Of a stretch of DNA of 19,211 bases, positions 8,671 through 16,970 are shown piece by piece. This DNA comes from Cellvibrionales bacterium UBA1969. Its GTDB lineage: Bacteria > Pseudomonadota > Gammaproteobacteria > Pseudomonadales > UBA7434. The DNA is taken from positions 1 to 19,211 of the forward strand of contig DDDX01000093.1 of the NCBI GenBank assembly GCA_002339085.1, in the 5' to 3' direction. Each line of letters opens with the position of its first letter. Within the stretch, counting starts at the first letter, position 1. The notes beneath the pieces are model-generated. The model ran no database searches and was not told the origin of the DNA. It saw only the letters and a list, made by a program, of their open reading frames with translations. Position numbers and translations under genes: made by a program.

Positions 8671-8796
8671 ATGGCATTGCACAGTCATCAGGGGCTAATC
8701 ATGAGCCTCGATCCTGTCACGGTATTCATTTACCTCAAGCATCCATTACCCAACACAGCGATAATACGATCACAACGCCCCGTTGCGTCATCGTGA
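8671..8796 (+). CDS. Putative 41-residue leader peptide under riboswitch control
   Basis: This short ORF has the best ribosome site in the leader (GGAGG at 8661–8665, then ATG at 8671) and is the start that the expression-platform hairpin would cover. It reads MALHSHQGLIMSLDPVTVFI at its beginning, with no recognisable domain or clear signal peptide. Its TGA at 8794–8796 lies between the two possible receptor starts, TTG 8783 and GTG 8801, which are in another frame. It may therefore couple ribosome loading at the riboswitch to receptor translation by re-initiation. The peptide itself may have no function. A chance ORF is the main alternative. Confidence 0.45.
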   Translation: MALHSHQGLIMSLDPVTVFIYLKHPLPNTAIIRSQRPVASS

Positions 8797-10945
8797 TGCA
8801 GTGTTAAAGCGCCTGTCGAAACAGAGACATTTTCGTCTCCTGATTAACTATGCCCGTCAGCTTGGTAGGATTTTTTGTTATTCAATAAAATCCAGCATAT
8901 TTTTTTCCGGTATGCTCGCAAGCATCAACAGCGTTGCTAACGAAAACGCTAGCAAGCACAACAGCATCGAAGAAATTATTGTTAGCGGTTTGCTGCCTGA
9001 ACCGATACATCGCCTTGCAAGTAGTGCCAGTTTAATCACCGCCGAGGATATCGCTCGAAGTGGCGCGAACAGTCTACCTGAACTCTTGTCACAACTTGCT
9101 AATGTCACGCTTAAGTCTTACAGCGGCAACGCTAAGTCCAGCAGTATTGATATTCGAGGTTCGGGTGCCACGAGTGTTAGCAATGTATTGGTCTTAGTTG
9201 ACGGCGTAAAAATGAATGCCAGCGATCTTTCTGGGGTCGATTTTTCACTGATTAACTTACAACACATTGAGCACATTGAGGTCATACGTGGCGGCAATAC
9301 CGTCCGCTATGGCAGCGGCGCATCGCATGGGATAATTAATATCATTACCCGAAACAAAAATACTGAAAATGCTCGGTTAATACAAGTTAGCGCAGGACAA
9401 CATGACGATTACCGAATAACTACGAGCATCCAAAAAAGTGACTATAAGCAGCATTTTTCAATCGATGCTTCTATCGCCGAGTCGGCAGGCTACCGTCAGC
9501 ATAACCAACTCGATCAACAAGATCTCTTATTTAATTACCGAACAAGACTCAACACTCATGATCAATTCAACTTTAATAGCCGATTACATCGCGATACTTT
9601 TGAGCACCCTGGTGCATTAAGCCCCTCAGCAATAGACAATGGCAGTATCGATAGGAAAACAGGCAGTGTCGTCGCAGGATCTGAGGGTAAAACACGCGAT
9701 GACGCCCAGCTATTTAATTATCAAAAACACTTACATCCTCAACTATTACTAAGTGGCCGTTTACACTTTCGAGAAAGAGAAAACCACTATATTTTTGGTG
9801 AAACACTTAAACAGACAGCGAAAGCCAATCGCGACCGGATCGAGCAACGGACTCTGGCCACCGAATTATTATTGCAATGGCATAGCCAAAATGAGCAGGT
9901 TTTTATATTTAGTGGCATCATTGATGAAAACAATGATTATAGCCGCAGCCAAGGCGGTCAAGATATCGAAAACAGCAATCATTATTTGGGTAAATTAACA
10001 TCAGAGGCTGAATTTATCAGCTTTCGCCTAAAGCCCAGTGATAAAATAATGTTCGACATTGGCTATCGTCACGATCGAAGTGAAAATCAATTTAAACACC
10101 AACAACTCATTGCTGACGAACAATCAAATCAATGTGATACTTATCTAATAGAGTCGGCAATTGGTAACTATCCAAATAAGATCAACTGCCCTTTAATTAA
10201 AAGTGATAGAACAATCGCAAAGCATCTCTGGCGTAATGAGGCTTTAGAATTTCGCAGCTTATTCGCACTTAACCATCAACTTAATGCCTATTTCAGCTTA
10301 TCAAAAACGTTTCGCAACCCCAATGTTGACGAACTGATTTTATCAGCTCCCGATTTATCACCGCAAACCGCCGATCGCTATGAAACTGGCATCAAGTTTT
10401 ACGGTGAAAGACTGAATATCGATGTCGGCTTTTTTGACTTCAAAACTCATCATGAGATTTTGTTTCGCAGCGGTATCGAGCATGGAGTTAACTTTAATGC
10501 CATGGGTCTTATTAAGAGAACCGGCGCAGAATTACAGGGTCGAATCTTCATTGATAGCAACATGGATTTTACAGTAGACCTAGGTTACACCGACGTCGTT
10601 ACCGAAGATGACAAGCGAATACCCTTAGTGCCGTTTTGGACTAGCTCAATAGGGGCTAACTGGCAAATCAAACCATCCACTCACTTGTCGATTAGTGCTA
10701 ACTACACAGGCCAACGCTTTGACGGCAACGACTTTAATAATAACAGTTTTCCTGTTATTGATAGCCACACAATCTTTAATGCAACACTGCATGTTCAATA
10801 CAAACTAGTATCTTCAGAAAACATTGGCTTGTATATCAGCATCAATAATCTTTTTAATGCTGACTATTACGATATTGCCTATAGCCATACGGTCTATCCT
10901 GCACCATTAAGAACCATCATGGGAGGCGTGAGCATTGAGCTTTAA
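8783..10945 (+). CDS. btuB: BtuB-like TonB-dependent cobalamin receptor
   Basis: Predicted outer-membrane beta-barrel that imports B12 with TonB energy. Numbered from TTG 8783 it has 720 residues, against 614 for E. coli BtuB. A basic N-terminus leads into a hydrophobic signal segment near residues 30–52. EEIIVSG at 63–69 is a probable TonB box. The plug follows, with SIDIRGSGATSVSNVLVLVDGVKMN, IEHIEVIRGG and VRYGSGASHGIINIITR, all close to BtuB motifs. The barrel ends with NIGLYISINNLFNADYYD; the last residue is Leu instead of the usual aromatic. A loop near residue 450 contains two cysteines (QCDT and NCPL). The start is uncertain: TTG 8783 and GTG 8801 lack ribosome sites, and the first in-frame ATG (8912) falls inside the signal segment. 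Substrate assignment rests on the upstream riboswitch and plug similarity. Confidence 0.88.
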   Translation: MRHRDAVLKRLSKQRHFRLLINYARQLGRIFCYSIKSSIFFSGMLASINSVANENASKHNSIEEIIVSGLLPEPIHRLASSASLITAEDIARSGANSLPELLSQLANVTLKSYSGNAKSSSIDIRGSGATSVSNVLVLVDGVKMNASDLSGVDFSLINLQHIEHIEVIRGGNTVRYGSGASHGIINIITRNKNTENARLIQVSAGQHDDYRITTSIQKSDYKQHFSIDASIAESAGYRQHNQLDQQDLLFNYRTRLNTHDQFNFNSRLHRDTFEHPGALSPSAIDNGSIDRKTGSVVAGSEGKTRDDAQLFNYQKHLHPQLLLSGRLHFRERENHYIFGETLKQTAKANRDRIEQRTLATELLLQWHSQNEQVFIFSGIIDENNDYSRSQGGQDIENSNHYLGKLTSEAEFISFRLKPSDKIMFDIGYRHDRSENQFKHQQLIADEQSNQCDTYLIESAIGNYPNKINCPLIKSDRTIAKHLWRNEALEFRSLFALNHQLNAYFSLSKTFRNPNVDELILSAPDLSPQTADRYETGIKFYGERLNIDVGFFDFKTHHEILFRSGIEHGVNFNAMGLIKRTGAELQGRIFIDSNMDFTVDLGYTDVVTEDDKRIPLVPFWTSSIGANWQIKPSTHLSISANYTGQRFDGNDFNNNSFPVIDSHTIFNATLHVQYKLVSSENIGLYISINNLFNADYYDIAYSHTVYPAPLRTIMGGVSIEL

Positions 10946-11840
10946 CTACACTTCAATCATACAGTACAGCTTAGCCATGCTAAGCCTAGCTATCAGTTTT
11001 CAGATAGCAGCTGGCCCCTTTGCACCTGCACCTCCACCCGCACCTGAACCTATCGACAACGGATCAACCGCTATACCCGCAAAAAGCCTGTCAATTGTAG
11101 CTTGGGCACAAGGCTATGAAAATTATTTTCCTGGCAGCCATGTTGATCCACCATTTCAAACACCAGAGAAAGCACTTTTAGAAGCAGGAAATAGCGATGG
11201 TAATAATACAGGCCATATGTTTGACATCGTCTCTCTAGGTAGGGGCGGCAGCATCACCTTACTATTTAACCCACCTATTCGTAATGGCGAAGGGTACGAT
11301 TTCGCGGTTTTTGAAAACAGTTTTTCAGGCGATTTTTTAGAATTAGCGTGGGTAGAGGTTTCTTCGAATGGTGTTGATTTTTTTCGTTTTTATAATATTT
11401 CATTGACCGAATCCGATGTTGGCGGCTTCGGAATTATTGATCCCACCAACGTGACCGGCTTAGCGGGAAAATACGAGCAAGGCTTCGGCACACCGTTTGA
11501 TTTGCAGCAGCTCACGCTCACCCATAGCAATCTGAATAATCTCGACCTTAACCGCATAAGTCATGTCAAAATAATTGATATTGTGGGTGATGGCTTTCAT
11601 TACGACAGCATTACCTCAGGCAATGGGCCCAACCCTATTTATGATCCTTACCCTACATGGAGTTCCGCCGGATTCGATCTCGATGCAGTCGCGGCCCTCT
11701 ATATTACTGAAGCTTTATATGAAGAAAATGTTCCGATACCCCCGCTATTTTCAAGCTTACTGAGCTTATTAATACTGCTCATAAATCAATTGAGCAGATC
11801 TTTTCAATCACCAAAAAAACATAAATCTCTGGAGTTTTAA
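10935..11840 (+). CDS. Exported surface protein with PEP-CTERM-like tail, B12 operon
   Basis: A 301-residue exported protein of unproven function. A signal peptide ends near Ala26 and is followed by a Pro/Ala-rich linker (28–40). The body has conserved-looking blocks: AWAQGYENYFPG near 56, SLGRGGSITLLF near 100, DFAVFENSF near 122, LELAWVEVSSNGVDFFRF near 135, GLAGKYEQGFGTPFDL near 175 and SAGFDLDAVAAL near 244. I recognise this pattern as a bacterial cell-surface protein family, but no biochemical function is known to me. The C-terminus has VPIPP (266–270), a hydrophobic stretch and basic RSFQSPKKHK, resembling a diverged exosortase sorting signal. TTG 10935 is chosen because GGGAGG lies eight bases upstream; it overlaps the receptor gene by 11 bases, implying coupling. 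ATG 10977 is an alternative. Its likely role is cobalamin capture at the cell surface. Confidence 0.82.
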   Translation: MSFNYTSIIQYSLAMLSLAISFQIAAGPFAPAPPPAPEPIDNGSTAIPAKSLSIVAWAQGYENYFPGSHVDPPFQTPEKALLEAGNSDGNNTGHMFDIVSLGRGGSITLLFNPPIRNGEGYDFAVFENSFSGDFLELAWVEVSSNGVDFFRFYNISLTESDVGGFGIIDPTNVTGLAGKYEQGFGTPFDLQQLTLTHSNLNNLDLNRISHVKIIDIVGDGFHYDSITSGNGPNPIYDPYPTWSSAGFDLDAVAALYITEALYEENVPIPPLFSSLLSLLILLINQLSRSFQSPKKHKSLEF

Positions 11841-12610
11841 TGATGGATATTAACCTAAAAAAAACCTTATGCACTTTTGCAAGTCTTTTTCTCACCATTC
11901 AATCACAAGCCATCGTAGTTGACTTTGATGACAATGTGCTTGCACCCAATACAACACCTGCCATTAGCGGCGCTGGCAGCTTTAGTAGTAACGGAGTTAC
12001 CTTCACGAATAATTGGAATACCCAATATAATTGTTGCTGGAGCAATTTCACCTATTCCAATCAAACCGACACTACTACCGCTGGTTATCTGAACGACCGC
12101 AGTGCGATAACTGGCACCGACGTAAGCGGTAACGGCAACTATGCAGTGGCGTATAACAACAGTTCAACTGATGCTAACATCCAATTTGGTAGTGCCACTC
12201 AAGTCAACTCAGCCTACTTCACCAATACCACCTATGCTTATCTTGCGGTTGCAGATGGTAATGATGGCTATGGGGGAGTGAAAGGCCCATTTGCAACCGG
12301 CGATTTTTTCACCCTAACGATACGAGGCTTAGCGCAAAATGGGAGCGTGCTCAATACCTTCGATTTTGATTTAGCCGACGGTGCTAATGTAGTAAATAGC
12401 TGGGAGCTTGTTGATCTATCCACATTAGGGACGGTTTATGGGCTGTCGTTTGGGCTCAGCTCATCGGATAACGGCGATTGGGGGATGAACACTCCCGCAT
12501 ACTTCGCCATGGATAACCTTAATATTCAGAGCGTACCCGTGCCCGCTTCAGCGCTGTTATTGACATCTGCACTTTCACTTTTTGGCCTTTTGCGCCGTAA
12601 AACTCGATAA
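11840..12610 (+). CDS. DUF4465-like (BtuH-like) protein with PEP-CTERM anchor
   Basis: A 256-residue exported protein. The signal peptide probably ends at SQA (Ala24), giving a mature start IVVDFDDN. The body has features I associate with DUF4465: FSSNGVTFTNNW near 48, WSNFTYSNQTD near 67, GYLNDRSAITG near 82, NYAVAY near 100, a TNTTYAYLAVADGN block near 128, and YFAMDNLNI near 221. To my knowledge DUF4465 includes the BtuH vitamin B12-binding surface proteins of gut Bacteroidetes, so B12 binding is a reasonable inference here. The tail VPVPA (232–236), a 14-residue hydrophobic segment and RRKTR form a clear PEP-CTERM-type sorting signal, implying an exosortase encoded elsewhere. Its ATG overlaps the previous stop (TAATG), with GGAG five bases upstream. 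An adjacent Cys pair occurs at 65–66. Confidence 0.85.
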   Translation: MMDINLKKTLCTFASLFLTIQSQAIVVDFDDNVLAPNTTPAISGAGSFSSNGVTFTNNWNTQYNCCWSNFTYSNQTDTTTAGYLNDRSAITGTDVSGNGNYAVAYNNSSTDANIQFGSATQVNSAYFTNTTYAYLAVADGNDGYGGVKGPFATGDFFTLTIRGLAQNGSVLNTFDFDLADGANVVNSWELVDLSTLGTVYGLSFGLSSSDNGDWGMNTPAYFAMDNLNIQSVPVPASALLLTSALSLFGLLRRKTR

Positions 12611-12618
12611 TTATTTTC

Positions 12619-12660
12619 AGCCTCCTGCAGTCACCCTCTCGGAGCTGCTGGAGGCTTTAA
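12619..12660 (+). terminator. Terminator after the cobalamin operon
   Basis: AGCCTCCTGCAG (12619–12630) pairs with CTGCTGGAGGCT (12645–12656) with one T/T mismatch and a 14-base loop. A short TTTAAT tail overlaps the stem end. It lies nine bases after the DUF4465 stop and ends the operon before mutS. The uridine tail is weak, so termination may be partial. Confidence 0.65.
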
Positions 12661-12675
12661 TATGCGCTTATTGCC

Positions 12676-12704
12676 TTCCCTACTTGCTCGGCTTAAATTA
12701 CAAT
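12676..12704 (+). promoter_or_regulatory. Possible mutS promoter
   Basis: TACAAT at 12699–12704 matches five of six −10 bases and lies 34 bases before the mutS ATG. The paired −35, TTCCCT at 12676–12681 with a 17-base spacer, is weak. The placement directly after the preceding terminator supports it. Confidence 0.35.
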
Positions 12705-12737
12705 AAGTCTTTTAGACAATGGGCATCCAAGCTTTCA

Positions 12738-15359
12738 ATGAGCGACACAATTAGCCAAGACAGCCACACACCAATGATGCGCCAATTTCTCAAGATTAAG
12801 GCGCAGCATCCCAATGAACTGCTGTTTTATCGTATGGGCGATTTTTATGAATTGTTTTTTGACGATGCTAAGCGTGCCTCGGAGCTTCTGGACTTAACAC
12901 TAACCGCTAGAGGTAAATCCGGCGGCAACCCCATACCGATGGCCGGCATTCCCTACCATGCAGCCGACGGATACTTAGCCAAATGTGTTAACGCAGGACT
13001 CAGCGTTGCTATTTGTGAACAAGTGGGTGATGCAGCTACTACTAAAGGCCCAGTTGAACGGCAAGTGCAACGCATTATCACACCCGGCACGCTCAGTGAC
13101 GAAGCTTTGATGGATGCCAAACGCGAACCGCTTTTGGTCTGTCTTTACCAGCAAGCTGATACCTATGGTTTAGCGTGGTTGGCCATGGCCAGCGGTAAGT
13201 TTTCGATTTGTGAGACGCAGTCAACTAACGAATTGAAGACTGAGCTACTTCAACTTGATGGCGCTGAACTGCTCACTATTGATGCCAGTACTATTGCTAA
13301 CACTATTGTCGACCCCAATATTATTCGCGAACGACCCGAATGGGAGTTTGATCACGACACAGCAGTTAAAGAACTAAGCCGTCAATTTGGCACGCGTGAT
13401 TTATCGTCTTTTGGTGCCGACGCCTACCCTATTGCTGTCTGCGCCGCCGGCGCCTTAATTCAATATGCTCGATCGACACAATCAGGCCCTCTGCCGCACA
13501 TCAAAAACTTAGCGGTAGAACAACTTCGGGATTACTTATGCATCGATGCAGCCAGTCGTCGTAATTTAGAGTTAGACAAAAATCTCAATGGCGATGAGGC
13601 GAATACCCTGCTTGCTATTATCGATCATGCATCTACGGCAATGGGTAGTCGTTTAATAAGACAATGGCTGGCTAAGCCATTAAATCAATTAGCGCCAATT
13701 ATTGCGCGCCAGCAGGCGATACAAGCACTGCATCATAACTTTTCCTTTGAAGCGATTGGCTCGACCTTAAAATCTATCGGTGATATGGAGCGTATTTTAA
13801 CCCGCATCAGTTTACGCAGTGCACGGCCGCGCGACCTCACCCGCCTAAGCGATTCGCTCAATGCATTGCCGGCTGTTCGTGCCCTGTTGGCAGAAATTGA
13901 TAACCCCTTGATTGATCGCCTTCATCTTGAAATAGGCGTTTTCCCCGAGCAGCAAGACCTGTTATCGCGCAGCCTCATAGACAATCCGCCAATGACCGTG
14001 CGCGATGGCGGCGTCATTGCGAATGGTTATGACAGCGAACTCGATGAACTTCGCGCTCTAAGCACGAACGCCTCTGATTTTCTACTCCAGCTAGAGCAAC
14101 GTGAACGCGAAAAAACGGGGATCAGCACCTTAAAAGTCGGTTACAACCGTGTGCATGGCTATTATATTGAGATCAGTCGCGCACAATCGGTAAATGCACC
14201 GGTCGAATACACCCGTCGCCAAACCCTTAAAAATGCTGAGCGCTTTATCACCCCCGAGCTTAAAGTCTTTGAAGACAAAGCGCTTAGCGCACAAAGCAAA
14301 GCTTTAGCGCGAGAAAAATACCTTTATGAACAATTGCTCGAGCAATTAAATGCGTCATTAATTCCTCTGCAACAATCTGCCGCCGCCATTGCTGAAATGG
14401 ACTGTTTAACCACCTTAGCAGAGCGTGCTGATAGCCTGAATTGGCGAAGCCCTCACCTTGAAGAGCGCGCCGGCATTGTTATTAAACAAGGCCGCCACCC
14501 GGTGATTGAGCAAGTGTCGAATGAGCCTTTTATTCCTAATGATTTGCAGGTTGACCAGCAACGTCGCATGCTAATTATCACCGGTCCAAACATGGGCGGT
14601 AAATCAACCTATATGCGACAGATTGCACTTATTACTATCTTGGCGCATATGGGTAGTTACGTGCCCGCCGAATCAGCCACACTCGGCTTGGTCGATCAAG
14701 TATTTACCCGCATCGGCTCTTCGGATGATCTTGCCGGTGGACGCTCTACCTTTATGGTCGAAATGGCCGAGACGGCGCACATTCTGCATCATGCCACCGA
14801 TCGCAGTTTAGTCTTAATGGATGAAATTGGCCGCGGCACCAGCACTTTTGATGGCCTGTCATTGGCCTGGGCCTGCGCCCATCACCTCGCCATGAAAATT
14901 CAGGCCTTTACCCTCTTTGCAACCCACTATTTCGAACTCACAGGGCTAACAGATACCCATCCCAGCATTGCGAATGTGCACCTCGATGCCACAGAATACG
15001 GTGATGATATTGTGTTCATGCATACCGTGAAACCTGGACCGGCCAACCAAAGTTACGGAATCCAAGTGGCTAAATTAGCAGGTATTCCTAATCCAGCCTT
15101 AAACTTTGCACGCGAAAAGCTTTTAGAGCTTGAAAAAAACGCCTTAGGATTAAAGAGAGACAATCCGAATGAAATCAACTTATTCAATAAAAACAATAGC
15201 TTAAAGGAATGTTCAACCGCTGAGAAAGCGCTCAGCCAGGCCGACCTATTCCTTAGTGATAACGGCGCTCTAAATGAAGCCCTGTCAGCATTAAACCCCG
15301 ATCAAATGTCGCCCATGGCGGCACTCGAGGCACTTTATCAACTGAAGAAGCTTCTTTAA
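12738..15359 (+). CDS. mutS: DNA mismatch repair ATPase MutS
   Basis: Recognises mismatches and small loops and, with MutL, starts repair. The 873 residues (E. coli MutS has 853) carry the domains in normal order. The N-terminal mismatch-binding motif GDFYELF places Phe36 and Glu38 at the same positions as in E. coli. The connector, lever and clamp domains follow. The Walker A GPNMGGKS is at 616–623, LVLMDEIGRGTSTFDG is the Walker B and signature region, and ATHYFELT follows. The reading frame stays open back to 12582, but ATG 12738 matches the conserved N-terminus (TPMMRQFLKIKAQHP shortly after), so the extra 52 codons are rejected. The ribosome site is weak. mutS followed by fdxA and rpoS is a familiar gammaproteobacterial order. 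Confidence 0.98.
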   Translation: MSDTISQDSHTPMMRQFLKIKAQHPNELLFYRMGDFYELFFDDAKRASELLDLTLTARGKSGGNPIPMAGIPYHAADGYLAKCVNAGLSVAICEQVGDAATTKGPVERQVQRIITPGTLSDEALMDAKREPLLVCLYQQADTYGLAWLAMASGKFSICETQSTNELKTELLQLDGAELLTIDASTIANTIVDPNIIRERPEWEFDHDTAVKELSRQFGTRDLSSFGADAYPIAVCAAGALIQYARSTQSGPLPHIKNLAVEQLRDYLCIDAASRRNLELDKNLNGDEANTLLAIIDHASTAMGSRLIRQWLAKPLNQLAPIIARQQAIQALHHNFSFEAIGSTLKSIGDMERILTRISLRSARPRDLTRLSDSLNALPAVRALLAEIDNPLIDRLHLEIGVFPEQQDLLSRSLIDNPPMTVRDGGVIANGYDSELDELRALSTNASDFLLQLEQREREKTGISTLKVGYNRVHGYYIEISRAQSVNAPVEYTRRQTLKNAERFITPELKVFEDKALSAQSKALAREKYLYEQLLEQLNASLIPLQQSAAAIAEMDCLTTLAERADSLNWRSPHLEERAGIVIKQGRHPVIEQVSNEPFIPNDLQVDQQRRMLIITGPNMGGKSTYMRQIALITILAHMGSYVPAESATLGLVDQVFTRIGSSDDLAGGRSTFMVEMAETAHILHHATDRSLVLMDEIGRGTSTFDGLSLAWACAHHLAMKIQAFTLFATHYFELTGLTDTHPSIANVHLDATEYGDDIVFMHTVKPGPANQSYGIQVAKLAGIPNPALNFAREKLLELEKNALGLKRDNPNEINLFNKNNSLKECSTAEKALSQADLFLSDNGALNEALSALNPDQMSPMAALEALYQLKKLL

Positions 15360-15427
15360 TTGAAAATATCTCTGTGAACCAAGCACTTAGCTATTCCGTA
15401 TAGTTATTAAAAATCGACAATATGGGT

Positions 15428-15455
15428 TTGACTGAAAATTAACGCGTGATAGACT
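15428..15455 (+). promoter_or_regulatory. Candidate sigma-70 promoter for fdxA
   Basis: TTGACT at 15428–15433 matches five of six −35 bases, and TAGACT at 15450–15455 matches four of six −10 bases, with a 16-base spacer. Transcription would start near 15462, leaving a leader of about 53 bases. The element lies in the 155-base mutS–fdxA gap. Confidence 0.55.
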
Positions 15456-15514
15456 CCGCCCTCGATTCGTTTTGACGAGTGTTCATTCTCCATATAACCA
15501 ACGAGTACTTTGCA

Positions 15515-15838
15515 ATGACTTTTGTTGTCGGCGAAAACTGTATTAAATGCAAGCATACTGACTGCGTGGAAGTCTGCCCAGTTGATTGCTTCTATGAAGG
15601 ACCAAACTTTTTGGTGATTCATCCCGATGAATGCATTGATTGCGCACTATGTGAGCCCGAATGCCCAGCAGAGGCAATTTTTTCTGAAGACGAGTTACCC
15701 GAAGGACAAGAGGTCTTTCTTGAACTTAATGCAGAACTTGCCGAAGAATGGCCGAATATTACTGAGATGAAGCCTGCTCCGCCTGATTCTGAGGAATGGA
15801 ATAATGTTCCCGGAAAACTTGAACACTTAGAAAGGTAA
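15515..15838 (+). CDS. fdxA: Seven-iron ferredoxin FdxA
   Basis: Small electron-transfer protein predicted to hold one [3Fe-4S] and one [4Fe-4S] cluster. The 107 residues match the Azotobacter FdI / Pseudomonas FdxA type. By comparison with that family, Cys9, Cys17 and Cys50 should bind the 3Fe cluster and Cys21, Cys40, Cys43 and Cys46 the 4Fe cluster; Cys12 and Cys25 are additional. The acidic C-terminal extension is also typical. ATG 15515 is chosen over the in-frame GTG 15479 because TFVVGENCIKCK is the conserved N-terminus. The usual mutS–fdxA–rpoS neighbourhood is kept. The physiological partner is not evident. Confidence 0.95.
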   Translation: MTFVVGENCIKCKHTDCVEVCPVDCFYEGPNFLVIHPDECIDCALCEPECPAEAIFSEDELPEGQEVFLELNAELAEEWPNITEMKPAPPDSEEWNNVPGKLEHLER

Positions 15839-15851
15839 ACCTTATCCTTAA

Positions 15852-15878
15852 AAAAAAAGACCCTTAGGGTCTTTTTTT
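15852..15878. terminator. Bidirectional terminator between fdxA and rpoS
   Basis: A perfect 12-base-pair stem (15852–15863 with 15867–15878) around loop TTA has an A run on one side and a T run on the other. It can therefore terminate fdxA on + and rpoS on −, which converge here and end 59 bases apart. Confidence 0.93.
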
Positions 15879-15897
15879 CTATCCGAAAGTTCATTCT

Positions 15898-16866
15898 CTA
15901 TTTGCTAAACACCGATTCGCTAGATAGGCCCTCGTTTCGCATAATTTCTTTTAAGCGACGAAGTGCCTCCACCTGAATCTGTCTAACACGTTCGCGCGTC
16001 AAACCAATTTCTGCACCCACCTGCTCTAAGGTCGCCGACTCATGGCCACGTAAACCAAACCGTCGCGTAATCACTTCACGTTGCTTCTCCGACAGATCAT
16101 CTAGCCATGCATCTACACTGATACGTAAATTATTATCCTGCAATAACTGCGCAGGATCCGACACTTTATTATCTGCTACGGTTTCAACCACGGTTCTTTC
16201 AGAATCATATCCTAATGGCGCATCTAATGAAGTCACACGCTCATTTAACTTAAGCATTTTCTTCACATCTGCAACTGGCTTATCCAATAAATCTGCAATT
16301 TCCTCAGCCGTCGGTTCGTGATCGAGCTTTTGACTGAGTTCTCTGGATGCACGTAAGTAAACATTCAATTCTTTGACCACATGAATCGGTAAGCGAATAG
16401 TTCGCGTTTGATTCATAATACCGCGTTCAATAGTTTGTCGAATCCACCATGTTGCGTAAGTCGAAAAACGAAAACCTCGGTCGGGGTCAAATTTTTCAAC
16501 TGCTCGAATAAGGCCTAAATTACCCTCTTCAATTAAATCTAGCAGCGTCAAACCACGGTTTAGGTAGCGACGAGAAATTTTCACCACCAAACGCAGGTTA
16601 GATTCAATCATTCGCTTACGGCCAGCTTCGTCTCCCGATAGTGCCAGTCGAGCAAAGTGCTTTTCTTCATCGGCTGTCAATAGCGGTGAAAAACCAATTT
16701 CATTAAGATACATTTGCGTGGCGTCAAGCGATTTAGGCGAACGACTCACCGTTTTGCGCCTGGCATCCATATCACCGGCAATCTCTTTTATATCTTCTTC
16801 TAAACTATCAGATTGGCCAGCATCATTAAGCTCAACGTCTAATTGCTCTTCTGAATCGATTGACAT
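15898..16866 (-). CDS. rpoS: RNA polymerase sigma factor RpoS (sigma-38)
   Basis: Alternative sigma factor for stationary phase and general stress. The 322 residues (E. coli has 330) show region 1.2 with DATQMYLNEIGFSPLLTADEE near 48 and region 2 with DLIEEGNLGLIRAVEKFDP and FRFSTYATWWIRQTIER near 110–150. Region 3 follows. Region 4.2 has the helix-turn-helix TLEQVGAEIGLTRERVRQIQ near 280. The absence of a long region 1.1 and the context beside nlpD separate it from RpoD, and the length is too great for RpoH. ATG 16866 is preferred to GTG 16875 because GAGG lies eight bases before the ATG but would overlap the GTG. It lies 104 bases downstream of nlpD on the same strand; rpoS transcription often begins within nlpD in related bacteria. 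Confidence 0.97.
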   Translation of the reverse strand: MSIDSEEQLDVELNDAGQSDSLEEDIKEIAGDMDARRKTVSRSPKSLDATQMYLNEIGFSPLLTADEEKHFARLALSGDEAGRKRMIESNLRLVVKISRRYLNRGLTLLDLIEEGNLGLIRAVEKFDPDRGFRFSTYATWWIRQTIERGIMNQTRTIRLPIHVVKELNVYLRASRELSQKLDHEPTAEEIADLLDKPVADVKKMLKLNERVTSLDAPLGYDSERTVVETVADNKVSDPAQLLQDNNLRISVDAWLDDLSEKQREVITRRFGLRGHESATLEQVGAEIGLTRERVRQIQVEALRRLKEIMRNEGLSSESVFSK

Positions 16867-16970
16867 TAACGTCACCTCAGTGAATGTTATTCATCTATTT
16901 AAAATCATGTAGAACTATCGTTAACTTTTAGATCAGTAAGGCTAACGCCTCATAAAAAAGCCAACTAACT

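Noticed and set aside
8785..8799. Short hairpin GCGTCA/TGATGC at the leader-ORF stop
   Set aside because: Six pairs with a three-base loop and no supporting context; it may be chance, so it was not listed as a feature.
9753..9998. 81-codon ORF inside the receptor gene
   Set aside because: Out-of-frame shadow of a clear TonB-receptor barrel, without its own ribosome site.
12582..12737. 52-codon N-terminal extension of the mutS frame
   Set aside because: It overlaps the preceding gene's end and its terminator, starts without ATG, and MutS homology begins right after ATG 12738 with Phe36/Glu38 at the E. coli positions.
15619..15894. Serine-rich 91-codon ORF opposite fdxA
   Set aside because: Antisense shadow of the acidic ferredoxin C-terminus; it runs through the terminator.
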